64,000 bases of DNA, taken from positions 14,881-78,880 of the forward strand of contig CALCLY010000027.1 of the NCBI GenBank assembly GCA_937966555.1, written 5' to 3'. The notes below the pieces were generated by a model. The model had not been told where the DNA came from, did no database searches, and worked only from the letters and a program-made list of their open reading frames with translations. The stretch comes from CALCLY01 sp900552775. Lineage in GTDB: Bacteria; Bacillota; Clostridia; UMGS1883; UMGS1540. A program made the translations under genes and the position numbers. Below are positions 14,150 through 21,985 of this stretch, piece by piece; position 1 is the stretch's first letter, and each line of letters opens with the position of its first letter.

Positions 14150-15505
14150 ATGGAGAGAAAAACAAAGAAAACATTGGCGGTTATTGCCGCTGCCGTAATG
14201 TGTACGGCATCCGTAAGCGTTTCCGCCGCAGAGTGGAGACTTTCCGGATATGAAACATCAAACGAAGGTCTCGGACCTTTCTATCAGCAGTCGGCTCTTA
14301 TTTATCAGGAGTTTGACGGCAACGGTTTTGCAACAGGCAGAACGGTTTCCGGCTGGGAAGCCCAGGAAGAGGGTCTTAAAGGCTACGGCAAAGTAGAATT
14401 TAAAAACCCCTGGGTTGACATCACATACCCCAACAAAGAGTATGCTCAGATGTATGTTGACAACGACTATTCCGGCAGAGTGTTCTTCACCGGCAGACAG
14501 GGCAAAGACGTTGTAGAGTACAGAGACAGCCTCTTTATGTGGGAGCTTTCCGCACCGCACAAGGCTTACACAAGAACACAGGCAAGATTTGCAAGCGGCT
14601 GGTACACAGACGAGAGCTATCCCGTAAATTACTCGGGCACAAACGCTCTTGTTAAAGCTACAAGACCTTACTACGGCTTCGGCGATTACAAGGTAACGGG
14701 CAAGAACAGCGTTTCGCTCGTTCCCGCAGCTTTGAAATCATACCGCGACGCACAGTATGCTTCCGTTTCCGGCGGCCTCACAATTGACGACATTAACCCG
14801 CACTACAATGTTGTCGCTTACGACGTTACGGGACTTGACATAAAGATTCCGAGACTTTTCGATCTCAGACTTGAAGGTCCTACATACAATTTTGACGGCA
14901 CAGTTGCAAAACCCTTCGGTCTCGTGAAGGTTGCTTCCGATTCCGCTGACTGGGAATTGCCCAACTACGCTGTTGCAAACCTTCTCACAACAATGAACGA
15001 CACACTTTCCGGCGCGCTCAACTATGCTGACATCACATGGACAGCAGGCGGCTTCGAAGTTGCTCCTCCGCACAGAACATACCAGTTTATGACTGTTGAC
15101 GGCATTGTTATGGACGGTTCCGCTATCCCGGGAACATACCCGACTCTCTACAAGCCCTACATCTACAGATACGTTGGCAATGCTAACCCTGAGATCACAT
15201 GGACTCCCGAGAGAGTAAACCAGGATGGTCAGGTTATCCTCAGAAGATTTGTAAACGGCACAAAAGATACAAACGATATCACAGGTCTTAAAGACAGCGG
15301 TATCTACAGCAATCCTCAGTACGTTGAGGTTGTAGATTCCAAAACAGCTTCCAAGTACCTCACAGCCGTATACAAATTCATATACAACGGCAAGGAATAC
15401 TGCCTCGATTCACAGGGCAACAGATTTGTTGTTGACTGGAGCATCGACTGCGCAACAAAAGTATTCGACGGTTCGACATATCTTTCACCCTACATTGCTA
15501 AATAA
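14150..15505 (+). CDS. Unknown secreted protein, likely abundant
   Basis: A protein of 451 residues from the ATG after AAAAGGAGA. It has a clear signal peptide (KKTLAVIAAAVMCTASVSVSA, cut near AEW). The mature chain is rich in aromatic residues and Gly, with only one Cys pair at the end. No known domain was recognised. Codon choice resembles that of gap at 61890 (Gly GGT/GGC, Leu CTT/CTC, Thr ACA, Asn AAC), unlike its neighbours, suggesting high expression. With the strong promoter, 5' hairpin and strong terminator this fits an abundant wall or extracellular protein. A transposable origin is not suggested. Confidence 0.75.
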   Translation: MERKTKKTLAVIAAAVMCTASVSVSAAEWRLSGYETSNEGLGPFYQQSALIYQEFDGNGFATGRTVSGWEAQEEGLKGYGKVEFKNPWVDITYPNKEYAQMYVDNDYSGRVFFTGRQGKDVVEYRDSLFMWELSAPHKAYTRTQARFASGWYTDESYPVNYSGTNALVKATRPYYGFGDYKVTGKNSVSLVPAALKSYRDAQYASVSGGLTIDDINPHYNVVAYDVTGLDIKIPRLFDLRLEGPTYNFDGTVAKPFGLVKVASDSADWELPNYAVANLLTTMNDTLSGALNYADITWTAGGFEVAPPHRTYQFMTVDGIVMDGSAIPGTYPTLYKPYIYRYVGNANPEITWTPERVNQDGQVILRRFVNGTKDTNDITGLKDSGIYSNPQYVEVVDSKTASKYLTAVYKFIYNGKEYCLDSQGNRFVVDWSIDCATKVFDGSTYLSPYIAK

Positions 15506-15540
15506 CTTAATTTAAATACATGTGTGCTGTATGCCAAAAA

Positions 15541-15586
15541 AGGGCTGCCGCGGTGATTTTGTTCACAGCGGCAGCCCCGCTTTTTT
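15541..15586 (+). terminator. Strong terminator after the secreted protein gene
   Basis: GGGCTGCCGC / GCGGCAGCCC stem extended by GTGA/TCAC, then a T tract. Confidence 0.9.
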
Positions 15587-15590
15587 ATTG

Positions 15591-15700
15591 TCGCTCACGC
15601 TTATTCGCTCTCAACAATGTACCGTAGGGGCGACCCTGTGTGGTCGCCCGTGCTTACATTCGGCGCTTCGCTTACGAAACGGCAAGTCGTTTCTACCCTC
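15591..15700 (-). repeat. R2 distal half interrupted by a REP
   Basis: Read on the minus strand: stem-1 variant GAAACG-ACTTGC-CGTTTC (15676..15693) between GAGGGTA and GTAAGC, then GAAGCGCCGAATG, then a REP in place of stem 2, then the GAGCGAA...GTGAGC end. This is a third, unrelated stem-1 sequence in the same flanks. Confidence 0.75.
15622..15650 (+). repeat. R1 REP hairpin
   Basis: Loop CTGTGT. It occupies the place of R2 stem 2. Confidence 0.85.
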
Positions 15701-15734
15701 ATATCGTCGGAACGAAGCGCAGCTTGTTCCGACG

Positions 15735-15763
15735 CCGTAGGGGCGCCCCCCAGTGGTCGCCCG
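15735..15763 (+). repeat. R1 REP hairpin, mutated stem
   Basis: CCCAGT-type loop with a GGGCGCCC arm. Preceded by a 30-base R3 edge (15705..15734). Confidence 0.75.
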
Positions 15764-15826
15764 TTTATTTTCCTCAAACCACACGGGCAGCTCATATCTA
15801 TTAAAATGTTCATTTTCAAATTCTAA

Positions 15827-15855
15827 TTTACAAAACGGCATTTTTATGATATATT
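15827..15855 (+). promoter_or_regulatory. SigmaA promoter of the GLUG surface protein gene
   Basis: TTTACA, 17 bp, TATATT with an extended TGA before the -10. Confidence 0.65.
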
Positions 15856-15891
15856 ATATAGGAAAAAACTAAACTGTAAAGGAGACTTCAC

Positions 15892-18800
15892 ATGAAAAAA
15901 CATTTAAGCGCCCTTTTGGCTTTATGCATTGCCGTTTTGCTGCTGCCCTCAGCGGCGTTTGCCTCGGACGACGACACAATAAACGGTATAATGTATGACA
16001 AAGAGCATGTCACGGTATCGGACATATCATATTCAAACAATCAATCCTGGGACTTTAATAAGGCAGGCTCATGGGACCGCCCCGAATGGCTCGGCATAGG
16101 CGACTGCATCGTCTCCCCGTGGGACGGCGGGTATGCCAGAAGGTCCCCGTATATTCTCACCGTAACGTTTACGTCAGACGCGGATTTTACGGTGTCTCTC
16201 GATTACGCCTTCTCGGCACACTACTCAAACGGATATGTTGCGGTTGACGGCACAAAATACATAGAACTTGAAAACAGCGGCAGCGACATAGATCAATATC
16301 ATTGCTTAAAAGATCACCTCAGCCAAAAGCTTTCGGCAGGCACGCACAAGGTGGAAATATACTTCCATAAAGGGGGAGACAACGGAAACTTCATGGCGTA
16401 TGTCTATAACTTCACCGCCTGCACCGCAGACCACGGCGCCATAGCCGGCAATGTTGTTTTGCCCGACTGCTACAACGGCGGATATACGGATTTCACCTGT
16501 TCGGTATGCGGCTATTCGTGGCGCGCGGACGAGACGCCGCGCCTTGAGCACGAGTTTTCGGACGGGGTATGCATTCACTGCGGCGAATACAAAATGGATC
16601 AGGACGAAAACGGCGTATATCTTATTAAATACCCGGGTCAGCTCAGCCAGTTTTCAAGAATAGTAAACGAAACAAATGCCGGCGCTTCGGCAAAGCTTGT
16701 AAACGATATTTTATTCAATGAAAACGTTCTGAATGAAAACGGCGAATTAAACGCGGAAAACCGCGCGTCATTTACGCAGTTTACGCCCATCGGCACACCG
16801 TCAAACCCCTTCTCGGGCACATTTGACGGGGACGGGCACACCGTAAGCGGACTTTATATTTACCCCGAGGAGGCAATCACGCAGGGCAGGGAAGATGCAA
16901 CAAAACTTGCTCTTGTCGGCTGCGCGTCGGGTGCGGCGGTGAAAAACGTTACGATTAAAGACTCGTATGTAAAGGGCACGGAATATGCCGCGGGCATATG
17001 CGCCAATTCGAAGGAGTCTCTCATAGAAAACTGCCGCGTGCTTGATTCGCGCATAGAGGCGCTCTCCAACGCAGGCGGAATATGTGCGAAAATCGAGGTG
17101 TCGAAATCTTCCAAATCCGCCTCCGTAAAGCGCTGTGTAAACTCTGCCGCAGTTACAGCTTCAAACGAGCGCGCGGCAGGCATTGCGGCAAACCTTTATT
17201 ACTATAACATTTCAATAGAAAACTGTTTAAACCTCGGCAGTATAAACGCCGGCTCCGCGGCAGGCGGCATCGCGGCATATGCCGGAACTTATCCGTATTC
17301 AATATCAAGCTGCCTTGATTTGGGCAATATACAAGCCAACACCAACAAAGGTCACATAATCGGCGAATACTATTATTCAAAGTTCAAAGTAACAAACTGC
17401 GGCTATGTACTGGACGGCACAAGTCCCCTTGGCAGCGGCAGCGGCAGCGGCTTTACAAATGACAGCCGTGCCTTTTCGAAAGACGCGTTATCCTCCGGCG
17501 CGGCGGCATATTATTTAAACGGCAGTCAAAGCGAGAATGTTTCCTGGTATCAGACTCTGGGGGAGGACCCCTACCCCACGCCGGACAGCAACCGTAAAAC
17601 CGTTTATGCCGCGGGAAACTATTTCTCAAACATAAACTGCCCTCACGCAAACACCGAATCGGTTCACGTCGACCCGACATGCACAGATGAAGGCTATGAC
17701 GGCGAAAAGTGTGCGGACTGCGGCGTGGTTCTCAAAAAGACCGTGACCATTCCTCCCACGGGCGAGCACGATTATAAGGATTATGTATGCACCGTGTGCA
17801 AAGACGGAGAAACACCCGACGGCACGGGAACGGACACGGATCCCATTATCATAAGTAACCCCGGAAACCTGCTGTGGCTCAGCCAGTATTATAACGACAA
17901 GCTGCGCGAAAATGCTTCTCTTCCGGAATATGTATATGTTTCAACCGCCTGCGCGATTGACATGAGTCTCCTCCCTGCCGGAACCAAGTTTGACCCTATC
18001 GGAAGCGACTCAAAGCCCTTCAGCGGCATATTTGACGGCGGCAATTCAAAAAACAGCTTTGAGATAGCTATAGATAATTTAAGCGTAAACGCTCTTGACA
18101 ACGCGGGTCTTTTCGGATACACATCAAACGCCTCCATTAAGAATGTTCTTTTAACCAACGCCGACATACACGGCAGAAACAATGTCGGCGCAATTGCGGG
18201 AGCTTCGTATTCGATTTCATCGACCCACACCGTTTTGTCACGCAACATAGTTGACCACTCTAAAATCAGCGGCACAAACAACGTGGGCGGCATTGTCGGC
18301 ACGCTCGGCAATTGCGTTCTTTCGGAATGCAGCGTCTCCTCAACCGGGTTATCCGTTTCGGGGTCCGGCTACACATATATCGGCGGAATCGCTGCCATAA
18401 ACAACGGCAGCGTAACAAACTCGCTTGCCGTGAATAACATAATGACCGGCAGCGACGACGGCTCAAATTATACGGGAGGTATCACGGCGTTTAACCAAGG
18501 CTATACAGCGCTCTCCGCGGCGTACTCCTGCAAATACAACAAAGCCACATACAGCGGCGGAATTGTCTGCGTCGGCAAAACCCCGTTATCCTCTTATTAC
18601 TTCACGCAGCATAAGATTAATTCCATGGCGGACGGCACACCTGCTTCCTCCGAACAATTTGCTTCGGGCGAAATATGCTACGCTTTAAATTCCGGCGTAA
18701 CGTACGGCGCGCAGATATGGTACCAGGTTCTTACAGCATCCGAAGGAGTGCCGCTGCCGATTTTTTACGAAAAAGGAACTGTGTACAAAAACAAAGACGG

Positions 18801-19077
18801 CTACTCAAACACGCCCGAGCTTGTGCTGACGCTTTCGGGCAATGAACTTAATGTCCGCAACCCCATAGCGGCGGACGCGGAATCAAAATCGGCTTTGCTT
18901 CATTTTGCGGCATACAAAGACGGCGAGCTTATCTCCTTCCGCCGCATGACAGTTAAAAGGGACTGCACGGTTAATATTTCGGAGCTGGGGCTCGACATAG
19001 AAAATGCCGACTCGGTTAAAATCTTTGCCTGGGGCGGCGCCGCATCTCCTGCCGAAAAACCTCTTATTTATAAATAA
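15892..19077 (+). CDS. Large secreted surface protein with GLUG-type repeats
   Basis: A protein of 1061 residues with a signal peptide (ALLALCIAVLLLPSAAFA). Residues 30-165 resemble a carbohydrate-binding jelly-roll. Two blocks with CxxC pairs (near 200-235 and 585-640) are short zinc-ribbon-like segments seen in clostridial surface proteins. GLUG-type beta-solenoid repeats (GGICAKI, GGIAANLY, VGAIAGAS, VGGIVGTL) fill about 290-480 and 720-900. The last 75 residues (AAYKDGELISF..., SVKIFAWGG) form a small C-terminal domain also found in the LRR protein at 38763. No sortase motif or S-layer domain was seen. Adhesion or glycan binding is inferred. AAAGGAG precedes the ATG. Confidence 0.82.
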   Translation: MKKHLSALLALCIAVLLLPSAAFASDDDTINGIMYDKEHVTVSDISYSNNQSWDFNKAGSWDRPEWLGIGDCIVSPWDGGYARRSPYILTVTFTSDADFTVSLDYAFSAHYSNGYVAVDGTKYIELENSGSDIDQYHCLKDHLSQKLSAGTHKVEIYFHKGGDNGNFMAYVYNFTACTADHGAIAGNVVLPDCYNGGYTDFTCSVCGYSWRADETPRLEHEFSDGVCIHCGEYKMDQDENGVYLIKYPGQLSQFSRIVNETNAGASAKLVNDILFNENVLNENGELNAENRASFTQFTPIGTPSNPFSGTFDGDGHTVSGLYIYPEEAITQGREDATKLALVGCASGAAVKNVTIKDSYVKGTEYAAGICANSKESLIENCRVLDSRIEALSNAGGICAKIEVSKSSKSASVKRCVNSAAVTASNERAAGIAANLYYYNISIENCLNLGSINAGSAAGGIAAYAGTYPYSISSCLDLGNIQANTNKGHIIGEYYYSKFKVTNCGYVLDGTSPLGSGSGSGFTNDSRAFSKDALSSGAAAYYLNGSQSENVSWYQTLGEDPYPTPDSNRKTVYAAGNYFSNINCPHANTESVHVDPTCTDEGYDGEKCADCGVVLKKTVTIPPTGEHDYKDYVCTVCKDGETPDGTGTDTDPIIISNPGNLLWLSQYYNDKLRENASLPEYVYVSTACAIDMSLLPAGTKFDPIGSDSKPFSGIFDGGNSKNSFEIAIDNLSVNALDNAGLFGYTSNASIKNVLLTNADIHGRNNVGAIAGASYSISSTHTVLSRNIVDHSKISGTNNVGGIVGTLGNCVLSECSVSSTGLSVSGSGYTYIGGIAAINNGSVTNSLAVNNIMTGSDDGSNYTGGITAFNQGYTALSAAYSCKYNKATYSGGIVCVGKTPLSSYYFTQHKINSMADGTPASSEQFASGEICYALNSGVTYGAQIWYQVLTASEGVPLPIFYEKGTVYKNKDGYSNTPELVLTLSGNELNVRNPIAADAESKSALLHFAAYKDGELISFRRMTVKRDCTVNISELGLDIENADSVKIFAWGGAASPAEKPLIYK

Positions 19078-19095
19078 TATGTAAGTAATTATTTT

Positions 19096-19138
19096 AAAAA
19101 ACCTTTCGTATATTATATTATACGGAAGGTTTTTTTAT
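19096..19138. terminator. Terminator after the GLUG protein gene
   Basis: AAAAAACCTTTCGTATA and TATACGGAAGGTTTTTT pair with one mismatch, A tract before and T tract after. Confidence 0.85.
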
Positions 19139-19172
19139 TGGCCGCTCACACTTGTTCGCTTTCAAACGCAAA

Positions 19173-19199
19173 GTAGGGGCGACCCTATGTGGTCGCCCG
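19173..19199 (+). repeat. R1 REP hairpin
   Basis: Loop CTATGT; preceded by the minus-strand end motif GAAAGCGAACAAGTGTGAGC. Confidence 0.85.
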
Positions 19200-19237
19200 T
19201 CTTGTGCTCCGCACACCAAACAAACAAGGAGGTAAAC

Positions 19238-19444
19238 ATGAAAAACAAATCAAAAAAAAGGCTGCGCGTTTTTACGGCGCAGCTAATAGTCTCCCTGCTT
19301 TTGCTGGGAGCTTTATCGCTTATGAAAATATATATCCCGTCCGGCGCGGCTCAGCTTGCCGATGCCGTAAAATACAACGCAAACCCGGAGTATATTTCCG
19401 AAAACATAAAAAACTTTATTTTAAAATATACTCCGCAGAGGTAG
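19238..19444 (+). CDS. Small single-span membrane protein, function unknown
   Basis: A protein of 68 residues: basic N terminus (MKNKSKKRLR), one membrane span (FTAQLIVSLLLLGALSLM), then a short exterior part (YNANPEYISENIKNFILKYTPQR). A full AAGGAGGT sits seven bases before the ATG, so translation is likely. Longer frames through the upstream REP are not supported. It ends four bases from the convergent nrdR stop with no terminator between. I do not recognise the family. Confidence 0.65.
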   Translation: MKNKSKKRLRVFTAQLIVSLLLLGALSLMKIYIPSGAAQLADAVKYNANPEYISENIKNFILKYTPQR

Positions 19445-19448
19445 CTTT

Positions 19449-19907
19449 TCACTTTTTGTCGCTCAAAAGACGGCTGAGTTCAGACATAAACGTGTTTATA
19501 TCCTTAAACTGTCTGTAAACCGAGGCAAAGCGGACATATGCCACCTCATCAAGACTTTTGAGCTTGTCCATAACAAGCTCGCCTATCTGCTCCGTTGTGA
19601 CTTCCCTCTCCATTGTGTTTGCAATTATATTTTCGATTTCATCCACAACAACCTCCAGGTTGCCTATGGAAACGGGGCGCTTTTCGCACGCGCGCAAAAG
19701 ACCGCGCATGAGCTTATCCCTCGAAAACGCTTCGCGCGTGGAATCCTTTTTAACAACCATAATCGGCACGCGTTCAACCTTTTCATATGTTGTAAAACGC
19801 TTTTCGCACTTTACACACTCTCTGCGCCTGCGTATCGAATCGCCCTCCTCAATTGGGCGCGAATCTATAACGCGGCTTTCTTCGCATCCGCAGAACGGAC
19901 ATTTCAT
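19449..19907 (-). CDS. nrdR: Transcriptional repressor NrdR
   Basis: A protein of 152 residues, the standard length. N-terminal zinc ribbon with C3, C6, C31 and C34 (MKCPFCGCEESRVIDSR..., RRECVKCEKRFTTYE), then an ATP-cone (residues 46-136) that senses dATP/ATP. It represses ribonucleotide reductase genes through NrdR boxes; such boxes lie before nrdD at 243..290. It starts five bases after rpiB and probably shares its transcript. Confidence 0.96.
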   Translation of the reverse strand: MKCPFCGCEESRVIDSRPIEEGDSIRRRRECVKCEKRFTTYEKVERVPIMVVKKDSTREAFSRDKLMRGLLRACEKRPVSIGNLEVVVDEIENIIANTMEREVTTEQIGELVMDKLKSLDEVAYVRFASVYRQFKDINTFMSELSRLLSDKK

Positions 19908-19912
19908 AAGGA

Positions 19913-20353
19913 CTACTTCCTTTCCTCATACTGAGCAATTTTATCGATTCTGCCCTGGTGACGGCCGCCCATATATTCCGAATAAAGCCATGCGTCAAGC
20001 GACTCGAGCGCAAGCACCGGGCCCGTTATTCTGCCGCCGAAGCAGATGATGTTAGAATTGTTGTGTTCCTTTGTGAGACCTGCCGAGGTGGGCTCCGTAA
20101 CCACCGCCGCGCGGATGCCGCGCACCTTGTTTGCCGCGATGCACATGCCTATTCCCGTTCCGCAGCAGAGTATGCCCCTCTCGCACTCTCCGCTTGCAAC
20201 GGATTCAGCAACGGGGAACGCAATGTCGGGGTAATCTGCCTTTTCGCCCTCGCCGCAGCCGAAGTCCTTCACCTTAAATCCTCTTTCTTTTAAATGGCGT
20301 ATGATCTCAAGCTTAAGCTCATACGCACCGTGGTCACAGCCTATTGCTATCAT
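19913..20353 (-). CDS. rpiB: Ribose-5-phosphate isomerase B
   Basis: A protein of 146 residues. IAIGCDHGAYELK, the active-site cysteine region GILCCGTGIGMCIAANKVRGIRAA and the phosphate-binding HNNSNI segment are typical of RpiB. It interconverts ribose 5-phosphate and ribulose 5-phosphate. The ATG at 20353 is eight bases after AAAGGA; the ATG nine bases upstream overlaps that site. A RpiB-related sugar isomerase (LacAB type) is less likely. Confidence 0.93.
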   Translation of the reverse strand: MIAIGCDHGAYELKLEIIRHLKERGFKVKDFGCGEGEKADYPDIAFPVAESVASGECERGILCCGTGIGMCIAANKVRGIRAAVVTEPTSAGLTKEHNNSNIICFGGRITGPVLALESLDAWLYSEYMGGRHQGRIDKIAQYEERK

Positions 20354-20379
20354 ATTTATCATCCTTTCTTTATATGTTG

Positions 20380-20526
20380 TAGCTCACGCTTGTTCGCTCC
20401 TAAAACGACCGTAGGGGCGACCCTGTGTGGTCGCCCGTGCATGCATTCGGCGCTTCAACAACACATTGTTTCCTACCCTCATAGAGGTATAAAAAGCCAC
20501 GTACACGCCGCGGCTTTTTATGATTT
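20380..20526 (-). repeat. R2 module with REP and a damaged stem 1
   Basis: Minus-strand order: terminator hairpin (20491..20519), ATGAGGGTA, AGGAAACAATGTGTTGTT missing its last TTCC-GTAAGC, GAAGCGCCGAATGCA, a REP in place of stem 2 5' arm, GTCGTTTTAGGAGCGAACAAGC. It lies between tsaB and rpiB. Confidence 0.7.
20409..20437 (+). repeat. R1 REP hairpin
   Basis: Loop CTGTGT. Confidence 0.85.
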
Positions 20527-20547
20527 TAAGCCGCTTTCAATAATGTA

Positions 20548-20565
20548 CCGGTGTGGTCGCCCGTT
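20548..20565 (+). repeat. R1 REP, truncated
   Basis: CCG joined directly to GTGTGGTCGCCCG; the GTAG foot and the 5' arm are deleted. Confidence 0.6.
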
Positions 20566-20670
20566 TTGTTTCCGCACACCAAACGGACAATTCGTGAATT
20601 GTTCCTACAAAATAAAATCCAAATGCGCGGACAACAATTTTTCCGCATCCAATAATGTCCCGACGCCGGC

Positions 20671-21351
20671 TCACTTCATCTTTTCTTCTCTCACTCTTTC
20701 CGCCTGCGGTTTTCTTATATAAACGGGCAGCAATTTTTCGGGCGGCACCGTTTCTTTGCCGATTGCCGCAAATGCCACACCCGCCGCGCGCTGATACATA
20801 AGCTGCGGCGGCGCAAACTCCGCACGTTCTCCGAGAGTTTTTATTATTTCATCGCGGTACACCGCGGCTCCGTCTCCCGCAAAAAGGGCGCCTTTGGGAA
20901 GCTCTGAAAGAAGCTCCGCCAGCGGCAATGCGCGCATTGCCCGAAGTTCTTTTAAACTGCCGTTTTCCCATCTGTACAATGCGTTATAAACCTCGCTGCG
21001 GCGCGCGTCCATAATGGGGCAGATTATCTTTTTCGAATTGCAAAGTCCCATGCACATCGCCTCAAGGCTTGAAACGCCGCATGTCTCTTTCCCGGCGCCT
21101 GCCGCAAGTCCCTTGACGGTTCCGACGCCTATGCGCAGTCCCGTGAAAGATCCCGGCCCCGTTGACACGGCGAAAACGTCTATATCCGAAATGTCCGCCT
21201 TGGCGGAGGTGATAACACTGTCTATAAGCGGCATCAGCGTTTCCGAATGTGTAAGACCCACATTCAAATAACTTTCGGAAAGCAGCTTATTGTCTTTCAC
21301 AAGCGCCGCACCCGCGGAAACGGCGCTGCTTTCAACTCCGAGTATAATCAA
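20671..21351 (-). CDS. tsaB: tRNA threonylcarbamoyladenosine biosynthesis protein TsaB
   Basis: A protein of 226 residues. The ASKHA-fold N terminus MIILGVESSAVSAGAAL, GLTHSETLMPLI and the signature STGPGSFTGLRIGVGTVKGLA identify TsaB. It is the non-catalytic scaffold of the TsaD-TsaB-TsaE complex that puts t6A on ANN-decoding tRNAs. It overlaps tsaE by four bases (ATGA). Confidence 0.95.
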   Translation of the reverse strand: MIILGVESSAVSAGAALVKDNKLLSESYLNVGLTHSETLMPLIDSVITSAKADISDIDVFAVSTGPGSFTGLRIGVGTVKGLAAGAGKETCGVSSLEAMCMGLCNSKKIICPIMDARRSEVYNALYRWENGSLKELRAMRALPLAELLSELPKGALFAGDGAAVYRDEIIKTLGERAEFAPPQLMYQRAAGVAFAAIGKETVPPEKLLPVYIRKPQAERVREEKMK

Positions 21352-21758
21352 AATTCCGTCACCTCAATATATCTTTCGTTCTCATTCTCTGTTTTTGTAA
21401 ATTTTACCAAAGTGGCATTGCCGCGGAACAAATCCGCAAAACCGTCAAACCATTCAACCACCGTGATAACCCCGTCCGCAAGAGGGTCAAAGCCAATCTC
21501 GAAAAGTTCTTCCTCATCGCTTAAGCGGTACAAATCAAAGTGATGTACGGGAATTTTTCCTTCGTAAATATTCATGATAGTAAAAGTCGGGCTCGAAACC
21601 CTTCCGTCATATCCGCAGCCGCGCGCAATTCCGCGCGTGAATGCGGTTTTCCCCGCACCCAGCTCGCCCGAAAGGCAAAATGTGTGCGGCACACCGTATT
21701 TAAGTGCTATGGACGCGGCAAACTTTTCCGTGTCCTCAGTGCTTTTTGAATGAAACAT
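21348..21758 (-). CDS. tsaE: tRNA threonylcarbamoyladenosine biosynthesis ATPase TsaE
   Basis: A protein of 136 residues. Walker A SGELGAGKTAFTRG near residue 30, switch-like SSPTFTIMNIYEG, HFDLYRL and TVVEWFD are all TsaE hallmarks. It supplies the ATPase cycle of t6A synthesis. First gene of the tsaE-tsaB pair. Confidence 0.95.
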   Translation of the reverse strand: MFHSKSTEDTEKFAASIALKYGVPHTFCLSGELGAGKTAFTRGIARGCGYDGRVSSPTFTIMNIYEGKIPVHHFDLYRLSDEEELFEIGFDPLADGVITVVEWFDGFADLFRGNATLVKFTKTENENERYIEVTEF

Positions 21759-21779
21759 AATAATCTTTGCCTTTCTTCC

Positions 21780-21922
21780 TCACGCTTGTTCACTCTCCAT
21801 AAATACCGTGAAAAGTTGGTAGTGCCGCGAAGGCGTTATGTGTGCATTTATAAACACCAAGCATTCGCAAACGTGACTTTTCGCGGAAAAGGAGGGACAG
21901 CGGAGCGCAGCTTGTCCCGACG
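21780..21922 (-). repeat. R3 module, shortened copy
   Basis: Keeps CCGCGAAAAGT ... ACTTTTCACGG and GTTTGCGAATGC, but ends TAAATACCGTG-type at the outer edge; it lacks the AAAATCAGTCAC segment of other copies. Confidence 0.65.
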
Positions 21923-21951
21923 CCGTAGGGGCGACCCTATGTGGTCGCCCG
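21923..21951 (+). repeat. R1 REP hairpin
   Basis: Loop CTATGT, followed by GTTTTGTTTCC as in several copies. Confidence 0.85.
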
Positions 21952-21985
21952 TTTTGTTTCCTCAACACCATGCGGCAGCAAACTC

